Source of the DNA: Undibacterium hunanense
Lineage (GTDB): Bacteria > Pseudomonadota > Gammaproteobacteria > Burkholderiales > Burkholderiaceae_D
Assembly: GCF_014284335.1 (NCBI RefSeq)
Contig: NZ_JACOGF010000006.1
Span: 186,001 to 250,000, forward strand
Direction of reading: 5' to 3'
Length of the DNA stretch: 64,000 nucleotides
Each line of letters starts with the position of its first letter. Position 1 is the first letter of the stretch. Shown here one piece after another: positions 45,476 to 53,894 of the stretch. Below the pieces are notes generated by a model. The model ran no database searches and was not told the DNA's origin. It saw only the letters and a program-made list of their open reading frames with translations. Position numbers and translations under genes: made by a program.

Positions 45476-46474
45476 TCATTGTTTGGTCAGACTGCGGGCC
45501 AGACTGCGGTCCAGCGCATCCATGCCTTGTTGCCAGTGTGTCGCCAGTTGTTCCAGCAAGGGGCTCAGGTCCACGGCTTTTTTGCCCATGACGGCTCTTG
45601 CGGTTTTCAGCAACAGGGTTTTGGTAAGTTCGGATATGGCGTCAAATTCGCTCGCTGCCACATCAAGTTGCAGGGGCTGGTGTTGTTGCAACCAGCGCAG
45701 ATAATGCGCGCCCAGACTAAAGCCCGCCCCCAACTGGCGCAGGCAGGCAAAGGCATACGCATGATAAGCCGCCATGCCTTCTTCTTTCAATTGTTCCACA
45801 TCACGCAAAAACACTGGCTGGAACAGGCTGACAGGATTATTGCGCGGGCGTCTGGCCAGGTATTTGCGCAAAAGCGGCAAGGATATCGCGGCCAGTTCTG
45901 CATCCGTCCTTGGCTGCACATGATCAAGACGCACGAATTCAGCAAACAGAGGCATGAAGGCCGGATCATGCGGTTTGTCCAGCCTGAAGGTTTCGACAAA
46001 ATCTTCGCCCTGCAATTCATGGTAGCTGCTGTTATGGAAATAGCCGAGCTTGCGGTTTTCCAGATCAATTTCCTGTATCGCGATGGTGGTCTTGACGTGA
46101 TTGCTGCGGTAGTCAGTACCTGCGGTATCCGGCAGATAAAAAGAGTCCGTCTCTGTCAACACCAGACGGCCACGGCCAAGCTGTATACCGGCATTGCTGA
46201 GCAAACCACGCCAGACATTCAGCTCCTGCACATCGATGCCATACAACGCAAACAGGTCTTCATGTGGCGGTTTGTAAAAGGTCCACTGGTCGCCATCAAA
46301 ATCATTGGCAAATACCATGGACAGACAAGCCAGCGGGTTCAGGCCTTGCGCATGCAAAACCTCTATCCAGACATCGATATAGCAATTGGTTTCTGCCCAG
46401 GCACGATCAGCGCCATGCAGAGCATGCGGCTGATAGTCGCTGGCAACAATTTTTGGTAAAGCGTGCAGGCTCAT
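45476..46474 (-). CDS. DUF1839 protein, candidate thiol acyltransferase
   Basis: A 332-residue soluble protein of the uncharacterised DUF1839 family. Seen: Cys31 in AETNCYIDVWIEVLHAQG at the start of a predicted helix, then DSFYLPDTAGTDYRSNHVKTTIAIQEID with His126, and GYFHN with His147/Asn148 about 21 residues on. A Cys helix followed by a His strand and a polar residue on the next strand is the layout of papain-like/BtrH-type acyltransferases, so transfer of an acyl group from the carrier protein is an inference I offer. The ATG at 46474 lies 7 bases after the ligase stop. Confidence 0.75.
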   Translation of the reverse strand: MSLHALPKIVASDYQPHALHGADRAWAETNCYIDVWIEVLHAQGLNPLACLSMVFANDFDGDQWTFYKPPHEDLFALYGIDVQELNVWRGLLSNAGIQLGRGRLVLTETDSFYLPDTAGTDYRSNHVKTTIAIQEIDLENRKLGYFHNSSYHELQGEDFVETFRLDKPHDPAFMPLFAEFVRLDHVQPRTDAELAAISLPLLRKYLARRPRNNPVSLFQPVFLRDVEQLKEEGMAAYHAYAFACLRQLGAGFSLGAHYLRWLQQHQPLQLDVAASEFDAISELTKTLLLKTARAVMGKKAVDLSPLLEQLATHWQQGMDALDRSLARSLTKQ

Positions 46475-46481
46475 GAGCACA

Positions 46482-47393
46482 TCATGACCACAATATGTCG
46501 CGGGTAGCCTGCGGCCAGTTTTCCGGCTGCATGCCATGGGTCTTGAACAGGGCCATGACGATACGTTCCAGGCCAAAGCCCAGACAGGCGGTATGGGCCA
46601 GTTCACCGTTTTGCTGATAAATCTCAAACAGCTTGCCGAAATGGTCCTGGTGATAATTGAAAGAGCAGACTGCCGTCGGCTTGGCTTCAGATATCACCGG
46701 CACCAGCACTTCAAACTTCAATTGCTGTTCGCGCTGATTGGCGGCTAGCATACGGCCACCACGACCAAAGAACGGGTCGGAAGCGACATCCGAATGCGCC
46801 GGCAAGCCCAGGGATTTCAAAATATCCAGTCCACGCTGCAACCAGATGTCACGCCATGCAACCACCATTTCTGGCGTGCCTACACGCACGAATTCACGCA
46901 CGCGGAAAGATTGCATGCGGGTTGGTTCTGGCGATGGTTCATTCCTGAATACCCAGTTTTGCATGTCCACCAGACGCCCTTCAGCAGGGATGGTGCCGGT
47001 AAAGCTGGGATACACCGGATAACAGGCAGCCGGTGTCAGGCAGACTGCCGTCATGGTTTGCAAATGCGTCCAGGGGCGGCCTTCATGCACGTTTTCTATC
47101 AATTCCTTGTGCTGCGCTTCGGTGCCGGTAAAGCTGAAGATGGTGCCGGCCAGTTGCGGGAAAGAATCCAGGTATTCGCTGCGCTCCAGCACCTTGCGAT
47201 CAAGGCAGGGCGGGAACGACATTTTGACTGCGCCATCATTCACCGCCACGCGGCTGACGTAATCATCGAAACGGCGCAACACATCTTCAAATACCGGCCC
47301 GCGACCAAAAATACCCTGCACACCAACGGGGATGATATGACCGGCAGCGACCAGATCTTCAGTCAGTCCTTCGGGAGAAAAATCGATAGACAT
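46482..47393 (-). CDS. Amino acid:[carrier protein] ligase
   Basis: A 303-residue homologue of the catalytic core of atypical seryl-tRNA synthetase. Class II motif 2 is recognisable in NWVFRNEPSPEPTRMQSFRVREF, motif 3 in ACLGFGLERIVMALF (about 269-283). Zinc ligands expected for this family appear as Cys124 (AACYP), Glu167 (REF) and Cys270 (TACLGFG). No tRNA-binding domain is present. Characterised bacterial homologues activate glycine or alanine and load it on a carrier protein rather than tRNA. The adjacent carrier gene (48573-48812) is the likely partner. AGGAAAGG precedes the ATG. Confidence 0.88.
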   Translation of the reverse strand: MSIDFSPEGLTEDLVAAGHIIPVGVQGIFGRGPVFEDVLRRFDDYVSRVAVNDGAVKMSFPPCLDRKVLERSEYLDSFPQLAGTIFSFTGTEAQHKELIENVHEGRPWTHLQTMTAVCLTPAACYPVYPSFTGTIPAEGRLVDMQNWVFRNEPSPEPTRMQSFRVREFVRVGTPEMVVAWRDIWLQRGLDILKSLGLPAHSDVASDPFFGRGGRMLAANQREQQLKFEVLVPVISEAKPTAVCSFNYHQDHFGKLFEIYQQNGELAHTACLGFGLERIVMALFKTHGMQPENWPQATRDILWS

Positions 47394-47404
47394 ATGTACC
47401 TTTC

Positions 47405-48571
47405 CTAATCGTCTTTCAGTACCAGCAACAAATTGGCATTGGTTGCCAGAATGCGGTCATTGCCGACCATGATGGCGGCTGAATGCGCATCGCGCAGATG
47501 ACGGCTCATGCTGAATTTACTGTCATTTTTATAGCCGAGTATGCCGCAGATGGACAAGGCCTTGGTGACAATCTGCGGCAGGGCCTGGGTCGCATCTATC
47601 TTCAGATTATTCATCTTCAGCGAATAACCCATGGAAGTCAAAGTACCGATCGCCGCATCATCTGCGACTGACAGGGCTTCATACTCAGTCAGGCAGGCCT
47701 GTACCGATGTACGCAGGCTTTGCATCATGCTGACCAGTTCTGCCAGGCGCAAGGCCGTCGGTGGCACGGTGCCAGGATTGGCGCGGGCCTGGCCACGAAC
47801 AAAGGCCCTGGCCTTGTTGACCGCCGCTGCCGCACACCCCATCCAGCAACCACCCCACAATAAATGCGATACCGGCACCACGGTCTGTGCCGACATGTCG
47901 CCAAAGGGTACATCAATGATCTGCGCTACATCGCCGGTCGAACACATGAGGAAAGGCGGACTACAGGTGCCGCGCATACCCATGGTATCCCAGCCGCCTT
48001 TTTGTTCCAGTGTGTAATCGGCCTTGCGTACCAGTATCAATGACTGGTCACTGTTTGCTGCATCGGGATTGCGTCTGGCCGTCACCAGCAAATCATCGGC
48101 CTGCGCGCCGTAGGAAATGGTCGTCGCATCCTTGATCAGGGTAAAACGTTCGCCACTGATGTCCACCGCACAGTTGCTGCGGCGCATTTCACCACCGACG
48201 CCGACCTCCGACGTCACCGAAGCGATCAGGTATTGGTGCGCGACCAGCTCACGCAGATAATTTCTGTACCAGTCACTATGCATGGCATGGCGCACGATGC
48301 TGATCACCTGTATCTGATGCATGGCGAAAATCATTGCCGTTGCAGCACATTCACGCGCCAGAATTTCAACGATATCCACCAGTTCTGTCAGGCCCACACC
48401 GCCACCGCCGAGCTCGGCAGGAATATAGGCACTCAGCAGTTTCTCGCGTTTGAGTGCGGTGATGGCTTCGGCAGGAAAACGGGCCTGCTGGTCCACTGCA
48501 TCAGCATGCGGTGCTGCATAGTCTTTTGCTACCAGCCTGGCAGCCTGCCGCAGAGGTGATAGGGTGTCCAT
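47405..48571 (-). CDS. Acyl-CoA dehydrogenase-like flavoprotein
   Basis: A 388-residue member of the acyl-CoA dehydrogenase superfamily: helical N-domain (PAEAITALKREKLLSAYIPAELGGGGVGL), beta domain (ASVTSEVGVGGEMRRS, GWDTMGMRGTCSPPF) and helical C-domain (RHLRDAHSAAIMVGNDRILATN). The Glu normally in the YEGT-like stretch is Val here (IMVGND). Family members acting on carrier-protein-bound amino acids (prolyl-PCP dehydrogenases) oxidise the aminoacyl thioester; a similar role is likely here. The start is 1 base after the carrier gene stop (TGATATG), and it precedes the ligase by 11 bases. Confidence 0.85.
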   Translation of the reverse strand: MDTLSPLRQAARLVAKDYAAPHADAVDQQARFPAEAITALKREKLLSAYIPAELGGGGVGLTELVDIVEILARECAATAMIFAMHQIQVISIVRHAMHSDWYRNYLRELVAHQYLIASVTSEVGVGGEMRRSNCAVDISGERFTLIKDATTISYGAQADDLLVTARRNPDAANSDQSLILVRKADYTLEQKGGWDTMGMRGTCSPPFLMCSTGDVAQIIDVPFGDMSAQTVVPVSHLLWGGCWMGCAAAAVNKARAFVRGQARANPGTVPPTALRLAELVSMMQSLRTSVQACLTEYEALSVADDAAIGTLTSMGYSLKMNNLKIDATQALPQIVTKALSICGILGYKNDSKFSMSRHLRDAHSAAIMVGNDRILATNANLLLVLKDD

Positions 48572-48572
48572 A

Positions 48573-48812
48573 TCAGGCAGTCAGTTCTTGTATGGCGGCG
48601 TCTATGGCGTCAATGCTTTCAAACACGCTGCGCTTGAGCATGCGGTCCGGAAATTCCAGATCAAATGCATCTTCCAGCGCGAGCATGACATTCACACTCG
48701 CATGCGAAGTCATACCAGCTTCATACAGATCTGCATCGTCGGCCAGGCTATCCATATCGGCGGCAAATTTGCCATGATCTTTTAATACCTGACGGATTTT
48801 TTCTTTGCTCAT
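48573..48812 (-). CDS. Acyl/aminoacyl carrier protein
   Basis: A 79-residue phosphopantetheine carrier protein. The helix II attachment site appears as DLYEAGMTSHASVNVMLALE with Ser36 as the modified Ser; the usual GLDS is GMTS. The rest (DAFDLEFPDRMLKRSVFESIDAIDAAIQEL) matches the four-helix fold. The ATG at 48812 follows AAGGAAG by 7 bases; a TTG two codons earlier is discounted. It is the first gene of the operon and should carry the amino acid loaded by the ligase two genes downstream. It is too small to be a NRPS module and no NRPS is present. Confidence 0.88.
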   Translation of the reverse strand: MSKEKIRQVLKDHGKFAADMDSLADDADLYEAGMTSHASVNVMLALEDAFDLEFPDRMLKRSVFESIDAIDAAIQELTA

Positions 48813-49154
48813 GAGCAAGCTTCCTTATTCTAAAGATATTCCTCGTATCGATATGCGCGCTTGCACGTGCAGGCAGTGCTCAACCAGGAACCGGTCAGAC
48901 ATGGCAATCCATGCCTGAAAGTTAATAGGATAGCCGAATGCCAACTAAGCCGGAGTTAAATTTAGTTAAGTTTCTCTGGCACCAGATCAGAATCAACTGG
49001 CGCTGTATTCACCTTCGCGAAGCGAAAATTTCCATGAGGAATCATGTATCTGCTATCGACGACATAGCGAACAGGCTCTCATCTCTTTGCCTGCAGTGCC
49101 GCGCACCTGCAACACCGGCAACAGCTGCAAGCCCAAAGCCTGTGCGGCCCAATT
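48813..49154. other. 342-base promoter region of carrier-protein operon
   Basis: This region lies between the carrier-protein start and the 3' end of a binding-protein gene on the same strand. Apart from the AAGGAAG ribosome binding site I find no clear promoter or terminator. A short CTTCGCGAAG palindrome occurs near 49014. No supported coding frame. Confidence 0.5.
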
Positions 49155-50357
49155 TTATTTGGTACGTACTATCAGGCTGCTGTTGGCATCTTCGCGATAC
49201 GCATAGCCGACATGGCCTTTACGAATTTCGCCGATGAAAATCATGCTCTGAACAATGGCTTCATGATCATTTTTTGAAAATGGTTTCTTGTAGCGCGAAA
49301 TCACAGTCGATGTTGCATCGTATTTCATGTCTTCCAGCGCGGCCTTGATTTTTTCGCCATCGGTAGCATTTGCCTGCATCAGCGCCAGCGTCAATATTCT
49401 CAAGGCATCATAGGTTTGTGCCGCAGCCACGGCTGAGGGAATGGATTTGACATTATTGATCTTCAGATAGCTCGCCACGAAACTGCTGCTGCGGTTACTG
49501 GCTTCATTTTCTATGAAGGTGACCGGCATGCGCGCACCTTCTGCATTATTGCCTGCCAGCTCGACGAAACTACGCTGTGACAAGGTCCAGGAACCCACCA
49601 GCGGCAGATTAAGCCTGGCCTTGCTGACGCTATTGGCTACCATCGCCGCTTCCGAGCTAAGGCAATACAGGATGACAATCTGGGCGCCGGCCTGCTTGGC
49701 CCGTGTCAATTGCGCAGTCATGTCCTGGTCACCAATCTTGAAGCTTTCTATGGCTACCGGCGTCATTTTGCGGCGCTGCATTTCTGCCAGCAGATTATCC
49801 TTGCCAAACTGGCCGTAAGGCGTGTCATCATGCAATACCGCTACCTGGGTCAGCTTGCGCTTGTCGATGACATCATTGAGTATTACAGCCGGTTGCAAAC
49901 TGTCACTGGCAGCCAGCCGGAAGATAAAGCTGCTGGGCACGGCAGGCGGCATGTATTGCTTGGTCACTGCTGCACCTGTCGCTGCACTGATAATCAGCGG
50001 AATCTTCGCTTCCTGAAATACCTTGGCCGAAGGCAGGGCCACACCGGTATTGGCAAAACCGACGACCGCCACGACCTTTTCTTTTTCTATCAATTCTTTA
50101 GCCATTGCCACGCCGATATCCGGCTTGGCCTGGTCATCACGCTCCACCAGCTCTATACGCCGCCCCATGACGCCGCCTATCTGGTTGATATCGGCCAGAA
50201 ACACCTGCGCACCGCCACGTATGCTTTCCCCCATGTCAGTAGAAGACTTACCGGTGAAGGGGCCGATGATACCTATGCGTATCGGCGGTTCCTGTGCCTG
50301 TGCGGACAACGAAAGCAAAACCAGTAATCCAGCCATAAAGGAAGATTTGCGCAGCAT
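49155..50357 (-). CDS. Branched-chain amino acid-type binding protein
   Basis: A 400-residue periplasmic binding protein of the LivJ type with a signal peptide (about residues 1-21, ending AQA-QE). Motifs are IRIGIIGPFTGKSSTDMGESIRGGAQVFLADINQIGG, VEKEKVVAVVGFANTGVALPSAKVFQEAKIPLI and VAVLHDDTPYGQFGKDNL. It should bind a branched-chain amino acid, amide or similar solute. No livHMGF genes are nearby. Downstream at 48812 is the carrier-protein operon after 342 bases; a connection, such as supply of its amino acid, is possible but not shown. Confidence 0.86.
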   Translation of the reverse strand: MLRKSSFMAGLLVLLSLSAQAQEPPIRIGIIGPFTGKSSTDMGESIRGGAQVFLADINQIGGVMGRRIELVERDDQAKPDIGVAMAKELIEKEKVVAVVGFANTGVALPSAKVFQEAKIPLIISAATGAAVTKQYMPPAVPSSFIFRLAASDSLQPAVILNDVIDKRKLTQVAVLHDDTPYGQFGKDNLLAEMQRRKMTPVAIESFKIGDQDMTAQLTRAKQAGAQIVILYCLSSEAAMVANSVSKARLNLPLVGSWTLSQRSFVELAGNNAEGARMPVTFIENEASNRSSSFVASYLKINNVKSIPSAVAAAQTYDALRILTLALMQANATDGEKIKAALEDMKYDATSTVISRYKKPFSKNDHEAIVQSMIFIGEIRKGHVGYAYREDANSSLIVRTK

Positions 50358-50633
50358 GATGTCTCCAGAATGTTATATTTTTATGGAACTCATTTGATAC
50401 ATGGCACTAAAGATAACCACTACCGCTTCACATGTATGGCAAAGCACATACATAATTTCACGACTGGTTACAAAATCAGTACTTAAAACATAGTTTGCCT
50501 CAGGATATACTGTCAATTGGATAAATTTCACTCTTACTTACAATTTAGCTGTGCCAGCTCAATCAACATGTATTCAAGATGCACGATAGAGACGCACGGC
50601 CATGCAAAGTGATAGTCATCTTACAAGTAAGCC

Positions 50634-51476
50634 ATGCACCCTGTTCACCTCCTCCACCAGGCCGTTGACCTTATAGCGCAGGCAGATGCGCTGGTGATTG
50701 CTGCCGGTGCTGGCATGGGAGTTGATTCCGGCCTACCGGATTTTCGCGGTACCGAAGGCTTCTGGAAAGCCTATCCGGCCCTGGGCCAGCAAGCCATTCC
50801 ATTTCACGAAATAGCCAGCCCGTCTGCTTTCCGGCGCCGCCCTGGTCAGGCCTGGGGGTTTTATGGCCACAGACTGTCCATGTACCGGCAAACCCGGCCC
50901 CACAGCGGCTTCCAGATTGTGCAGCAATGGGCACAGACCATGCCGCACGGGCTATCGGTATTCACCAGCAATGTCGATGGACATTTCCAGTCGGCAGGCG
51001 TGGGGGCAGACAAGGTCTATGAATGCCATGGTTCAATTCATTATCTGCAGTGCCTGTTACCCTGTCGTGACAGCATCTGGCAGGCAGACGATTTTCAGCC
51101 GGAAGTGGATACCGTCCAGTGTCAGTTGATGAACAAGGCACCAACCTGCCCCCATTGTGGTGGCATGGCCAGACCGAATATTCTGATGTTTGATGACTGG
51201 GACTGGAATGACCAGCGTCAGCGGCAACAACTCGCGCAGCAGCAACAATGGCTGGACAAAGTATCCCGCCCGCTGGTGATAGAGCTGGGCGCTGGCACCA
51301 CCATCCCCACTGTGCGCAACTTCAGTCACCGTGTGGTTTTGCAACACGGTGGCCGGCTATTGCGTATCAATCTGCGCGAGCCACAAGTCGCCTTCGCCCA
51401 GGATGTAGGGCTGGCGATGGGTGCGCTGGAGGCCTTGACCGCCATTCAGACAATGATGGGCGCTGCCCGGGCTTAA
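50634..51476 (+). CDS. Sir2-family NAD-dependent protein deacylase
   Basis: A 280-residue sirtuin. The NAD site is VIAAGAGMGVDSGLPDFRGTEGFW (about residues 22-45), catalytic residues are in FTSNVDGHFQSAGV and YECHGSIHYLQC (His about 136), and zinc cysteines are in LQCLLPCRD and APTCPHCGGMARPNILMFDD. It removes acyl groups from lysines using NAD+. It is convergent with phnM (10-base gap) and has no obvious partner gene. Members of this longer type with an inserted zinc module are common in proteobacteria. Confidence 0.9.
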   Translation: MHPVHLLHQAVDLIAQADALVIAAGAGMGVDSGLPDFRGTEGFWKAYPALGQQAIPFHEIASPSAFRRRPGQAWGFYGHRLSMYRQTRPHSGFQIVQQWAQTMPHGLSVFTSNVDGHFQSAGVGADKVYECHGSIHYLQCLLPCRDSIWQADDFQPEVDTVQCQLMNKAPTCPHCGGMARPNILMFDDWDWNDQRQRQQLAQQQQWLDKVSRPLVIELGAGTTIPTVRNFSHRVVLQHGGRLLRINLREPQVAFAQDVGLAMGALEALTAIQTMMGAARA

Positions 51477-51486
51477 CTTCAGACAA

Positions 51487-52632
51487 TCAGGCAATCTGCT
51501 GACCAGCCCGCCAGACACCCATGACAACGGGAATATCCTGCAACATGCGTACCCGGATAAAATCGGCCCGCAGGCCGGGGGCGATAGCGCCCCTGTCATG
51601 TAAATCCAGCGCCTGTGCCGGTGCACGGCTGATAGTGGCTACCGCCCTGGGCAGGCTGTACCCATCCTGCTGCAACATGAAGGCAGCCTGCAACAGGCTG
51701 GCCGGTACATAATCAGAAGACAGAATATCCAGCAAACCATGCTGCGCCAATTCTGAAGCAGATACATTGCCTGAATGCGAACCGCCACGTACGCGGTTAG
51801 GCGCACCCATGACAATAGCCAGCCCCTGCTGCCGCGCGGTTTGCGCTGCCAGCAGACTGGTCGGGAATTCGGAAATACTGATACCCTCGGCCACACCTTC
51901 ATGCACATGTTCAGCCGTGGTATCGTCATGCGATGCCAGCGGTATCGGATGGGTCTGCTGCCGACACAATTGCACCACCTGCTGGCGGTTTTCAGCCACA
52001 TGGCGTTCCTGGCGTTCACGCAACAGGCCCAGCATCTGGTCCACTTTCTGGTCACTCCAGCCACGCTTGCCGGTCACATAGACGCGGTAATGGCTCAGGT
52101 CTGTCCACTGCCGCTGGCCTGGCGTATGGTCCATCAGTGACACCAGCTTCAGTCGTTCATCCTGGATAAAAGGCGTGAACATGGACAGCAAATTGGGTTC
52201 GGCCAGTTCCAGCCGCATATGCAATAAGTGTTCGGCGCGCAAAAAACCACCATCTGCGGCTACCCGCAAGCCTTCTACACAGGGCAACAGGCTTTGCATG
52301 CGTATGCTGTCAGGGTCTATATCACCGACGGATATGGCATCCAGTACCGTGGTGATACCGGCGGCGGCAATCTGCGCATCATGTGCCAGAATTGCCGGCA
52401 TGACCGGCCAGGCAACTTTGGGACGCGGCATCAGGTGTTTTTCCAGATTGTCGGTATGCACTTCGACCAGCCCCGGCAGTAAAAAATCGCCCTGCCAGTC
52501 ATCCCCCTGCAGACCGCTGCCGCCGACATCACTGATCAGGCCGGCACTGACTGCCATTGATCCCTTGAAAACGGCATCCTCAGTAACAATGCGGGCATTA
52601 CGAATTGCCAATCCGGCTTCTGAAAATTTCAT
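51487..52632 (-). CDS. phnM: Phosphonate diphosphatase PhnM
   Basis: A 381-residue amidohydrolase-fold enzyme that converts ribose 1-phosphonate 5-triphosphate to the 5-phosphate in C-P lyase phosphonate use. Metal-site motifs: GLVEVHTDNLEKHL (about residue 52), LAHDAQIAAAGITTVLDAISVG, LASHDDTTAEHVHEGVAEG, GAPNRVRGGSHSGNVSA, SSDYVPASLLQAA. No phnGHIJKL genes are in the window, so it is an outlier. The ATG at 52632 lacks a visible Shine-Dalgarno; a TTG five codons earlier also has none. Confidence 0.9.
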   Translation of the reverse strand: MKFSEAGLAIRNARIVTEDAVFKGSMAVSAGLISDVGGSGLQGDDWQGDFLLPGLVEVHTDNLEKHLMPRPKVAWPVMPAILAHDAQIAAAGITTVLDAISVGDIDPDSIRMQSLLPCVEGLRVAADGGFLRAEHLLHMRLELAEPNLLSMFTPFIQDERLKLVSLMDHTPGQRQWTDLSHYRVYVTGKRGWSDQKVDQMLGLLRERQERHVAENRQQVVQLCRQQTHPIPLASHDDTTAEHVHEGVAEGISISEFPTSLLAAQTARQQGLAIVMGAPNRVRGGSHSGNVSASELAQHGLLDILSSDYVPASLLQAAFMLQQDGYSLPRAVATISRAPAQALDLHDRGAIAPGLRADFIRVRMLQDIPVVMGVWRAGQQIA

Positions 52633-52996
52633 GATAATAAAAAGCAATTAATTACATCCGCAACCTTATCATGATTTGGCTGGCGACCATCAATTCTGCC
52701 ATGTCATCCTGAGGCCTGACAAAGCACAGAAATCCTTATCATCCCAATAATGATCAGCAAGCCGTTCATAGGCAGGCCTGAAAAGATTTTTGGCTGTTTA
52801 TTGAAATTGAGCAATATTGTTTGGATTTTATAACGAAATCTTGTATTGCCATGACGCCCGAAATTCAAACTTTGTCTTGCCCCTTGACTGTTAGAGTCGA
52901 TTGACAGGATTACCTCATGATGTAGATCACATAGCAAGTCAATAACAAGCCACATAATAAGTCAAATAATAAGTCACATAACAACGGGTGGAAAAT
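52633..52996. other. 364-base divergent region with 12-base repeats
   Basis: Between phnM and a binding-protein gene. It contains an AGATCACAT half-site resembling a CRP-type site (TGATGTAGATCACATAG at 52918-52934) and four direct 12-base repeat units (52935-52981), each a variant of TAAGTCACATAA. The segment TTGACTGTTAGAGTCGATTG (about 52885-52904) could hold a -35 element. No coding frame. Confidence 0.55.
52935..52981. repeat. Four 12-base direct repeats
   Basis: Units are CAAGTCAATAA, CAAGCCACATAA, TAAGTCAAATAA and TAAGTCACATAA (one is 11 bases), ending 15 bases before the binding-protein start. They could be an iterated regulator site or a short minisatellite. Confidence 0.65.
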
Positions 52997-53884
52997 ATGA
53001 TGCGTCAAATGCTGACCGGCCTTACTACTGTGCTGTGCCTGTCATTACCACTATGCGTCCAGGCCGCGGATACACTGGCAAAAATACGCAAGACCCAAAC
53101 CCTGGTGATAGGTATACGCGAAACCGCCCCCTTTTCCTTTACCGATGCAGACAAGCAGCCACTCGGTTATTCAGTAGATCTGTGTCTGAAAGTGGCGGAT
53201 GCCATCAAAAAAGAATTGAAGATGCCAGCCATGCGGCTGCAATTTTATTCTGTCGACTCGACCACCCGTTTCAGCGCCCTGCTGGAAGACAAGATAGATC
53301 TGGAATGTGGCAGCACCACCAACAATGCAGAACGACGCAAAAAGGTCGCTTTTACGATACCGCATTTTTTTTCCAGCGTACGCGCCCTGGTCAAGACCGA
53401 CAGCGGCATCAAGAACTGGTCGCAATTACGTAACCGCACGGTCGTCACGACCAAAAGTACCACCACCGTCAAGCTGCTGAATGACAGGAGCGACACGATT
53501 TCCCTCAACATCAAACTGGTGGAAGGCAATAGCGATCAGGAATCCTTCAAGATGGTAGAAGATGGCAAGGCCGATGCCTTCCCCATGGATGACGTCTTGC
53601 TGTACAGCCTGCGCGCCGAATCCAAGGCCCCGGCAAGCTTTGCCATCGTCGGCGAACCCCTGTCGATAGAACCGTATTCCATCATGATGCGCAAGGATGA
53701 TCCCGGCTTCAAGAAAATCGTAGATAATGAGATGCTGAGGCTGATTCACGAGGGCGAGATTTACCGCATCTACGAAAAATGGTTCATGAAACCTATCCCA
53801 CCAAAAAATGTCAACATGAATATGTCCATGGGCTTTCTGCTCAGGGATTCACTGCGCTTTCCTACGGATCAGGTGGGCGATTGA
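52997..53884 (+). CDS. Periplasmic glutamate/aspartate-type binding protein
   Basis: A 295-residue solute-binding family 3 protein with a signal peptide (about residues 1-25, ending VQA-AD). Motifs: LAKIRKTQTLVIGIRETAPFSFTDADKQPLGYSVDLC, YSVDSTTRFSALLEDKIDLECGSTTNNAERRKKVAF, KLVEGNSDQESFKMVEDGKADAFPMDD. These match the GltI glutamate/aspartate binding group. No permease genes follow; the DUF1045 gene comes after 10 bases. The ATG at 52997 follows GGGTGGA; a GTG at 52988 is less likely. Confidence 0.87.
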   Translation: MMRQMLTGLTTVLCLSLPLCVQAADTLAKIRKTQTLVIGIRETAPFSFTDADKQPLGYSVDLCLKVADAIKKELKMPAMRLQFYSVDSTTRFSALLEDKIDLECGSTTNNAERRKKVAFTIPHFFSSVRALVKTDSGIKNWSQLRNRTVVTTKSTTTVKLLNDRSDTISLNIKLVEGNSDQESFKMVEDGKADAFPMDDVLLYSLRAESKAPASFAIVGEPLSIEPYSIMMRKDDPGFKKIVDNEMLRLIHEGEIYRIYEKWFMKPIPPKNVNMNMSMGFLLRDSLRFPTDQVGD

Positions 53885-53894
53885 TGCTGCCGGC

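Noticed and set aside
45479-46459. A 326-codon plus-strand frame opposite the DUF1839 gene
   Set aside because: The minus-strand gene has operon context and family identity; the plus frame has neither.
46482-47393. Seryl-tRNA synthetase
   Set aside because: It lacks the N-terminal tRNA-binding domain, has the carrier-protein ligase length, and is next to a carrier protein gene.
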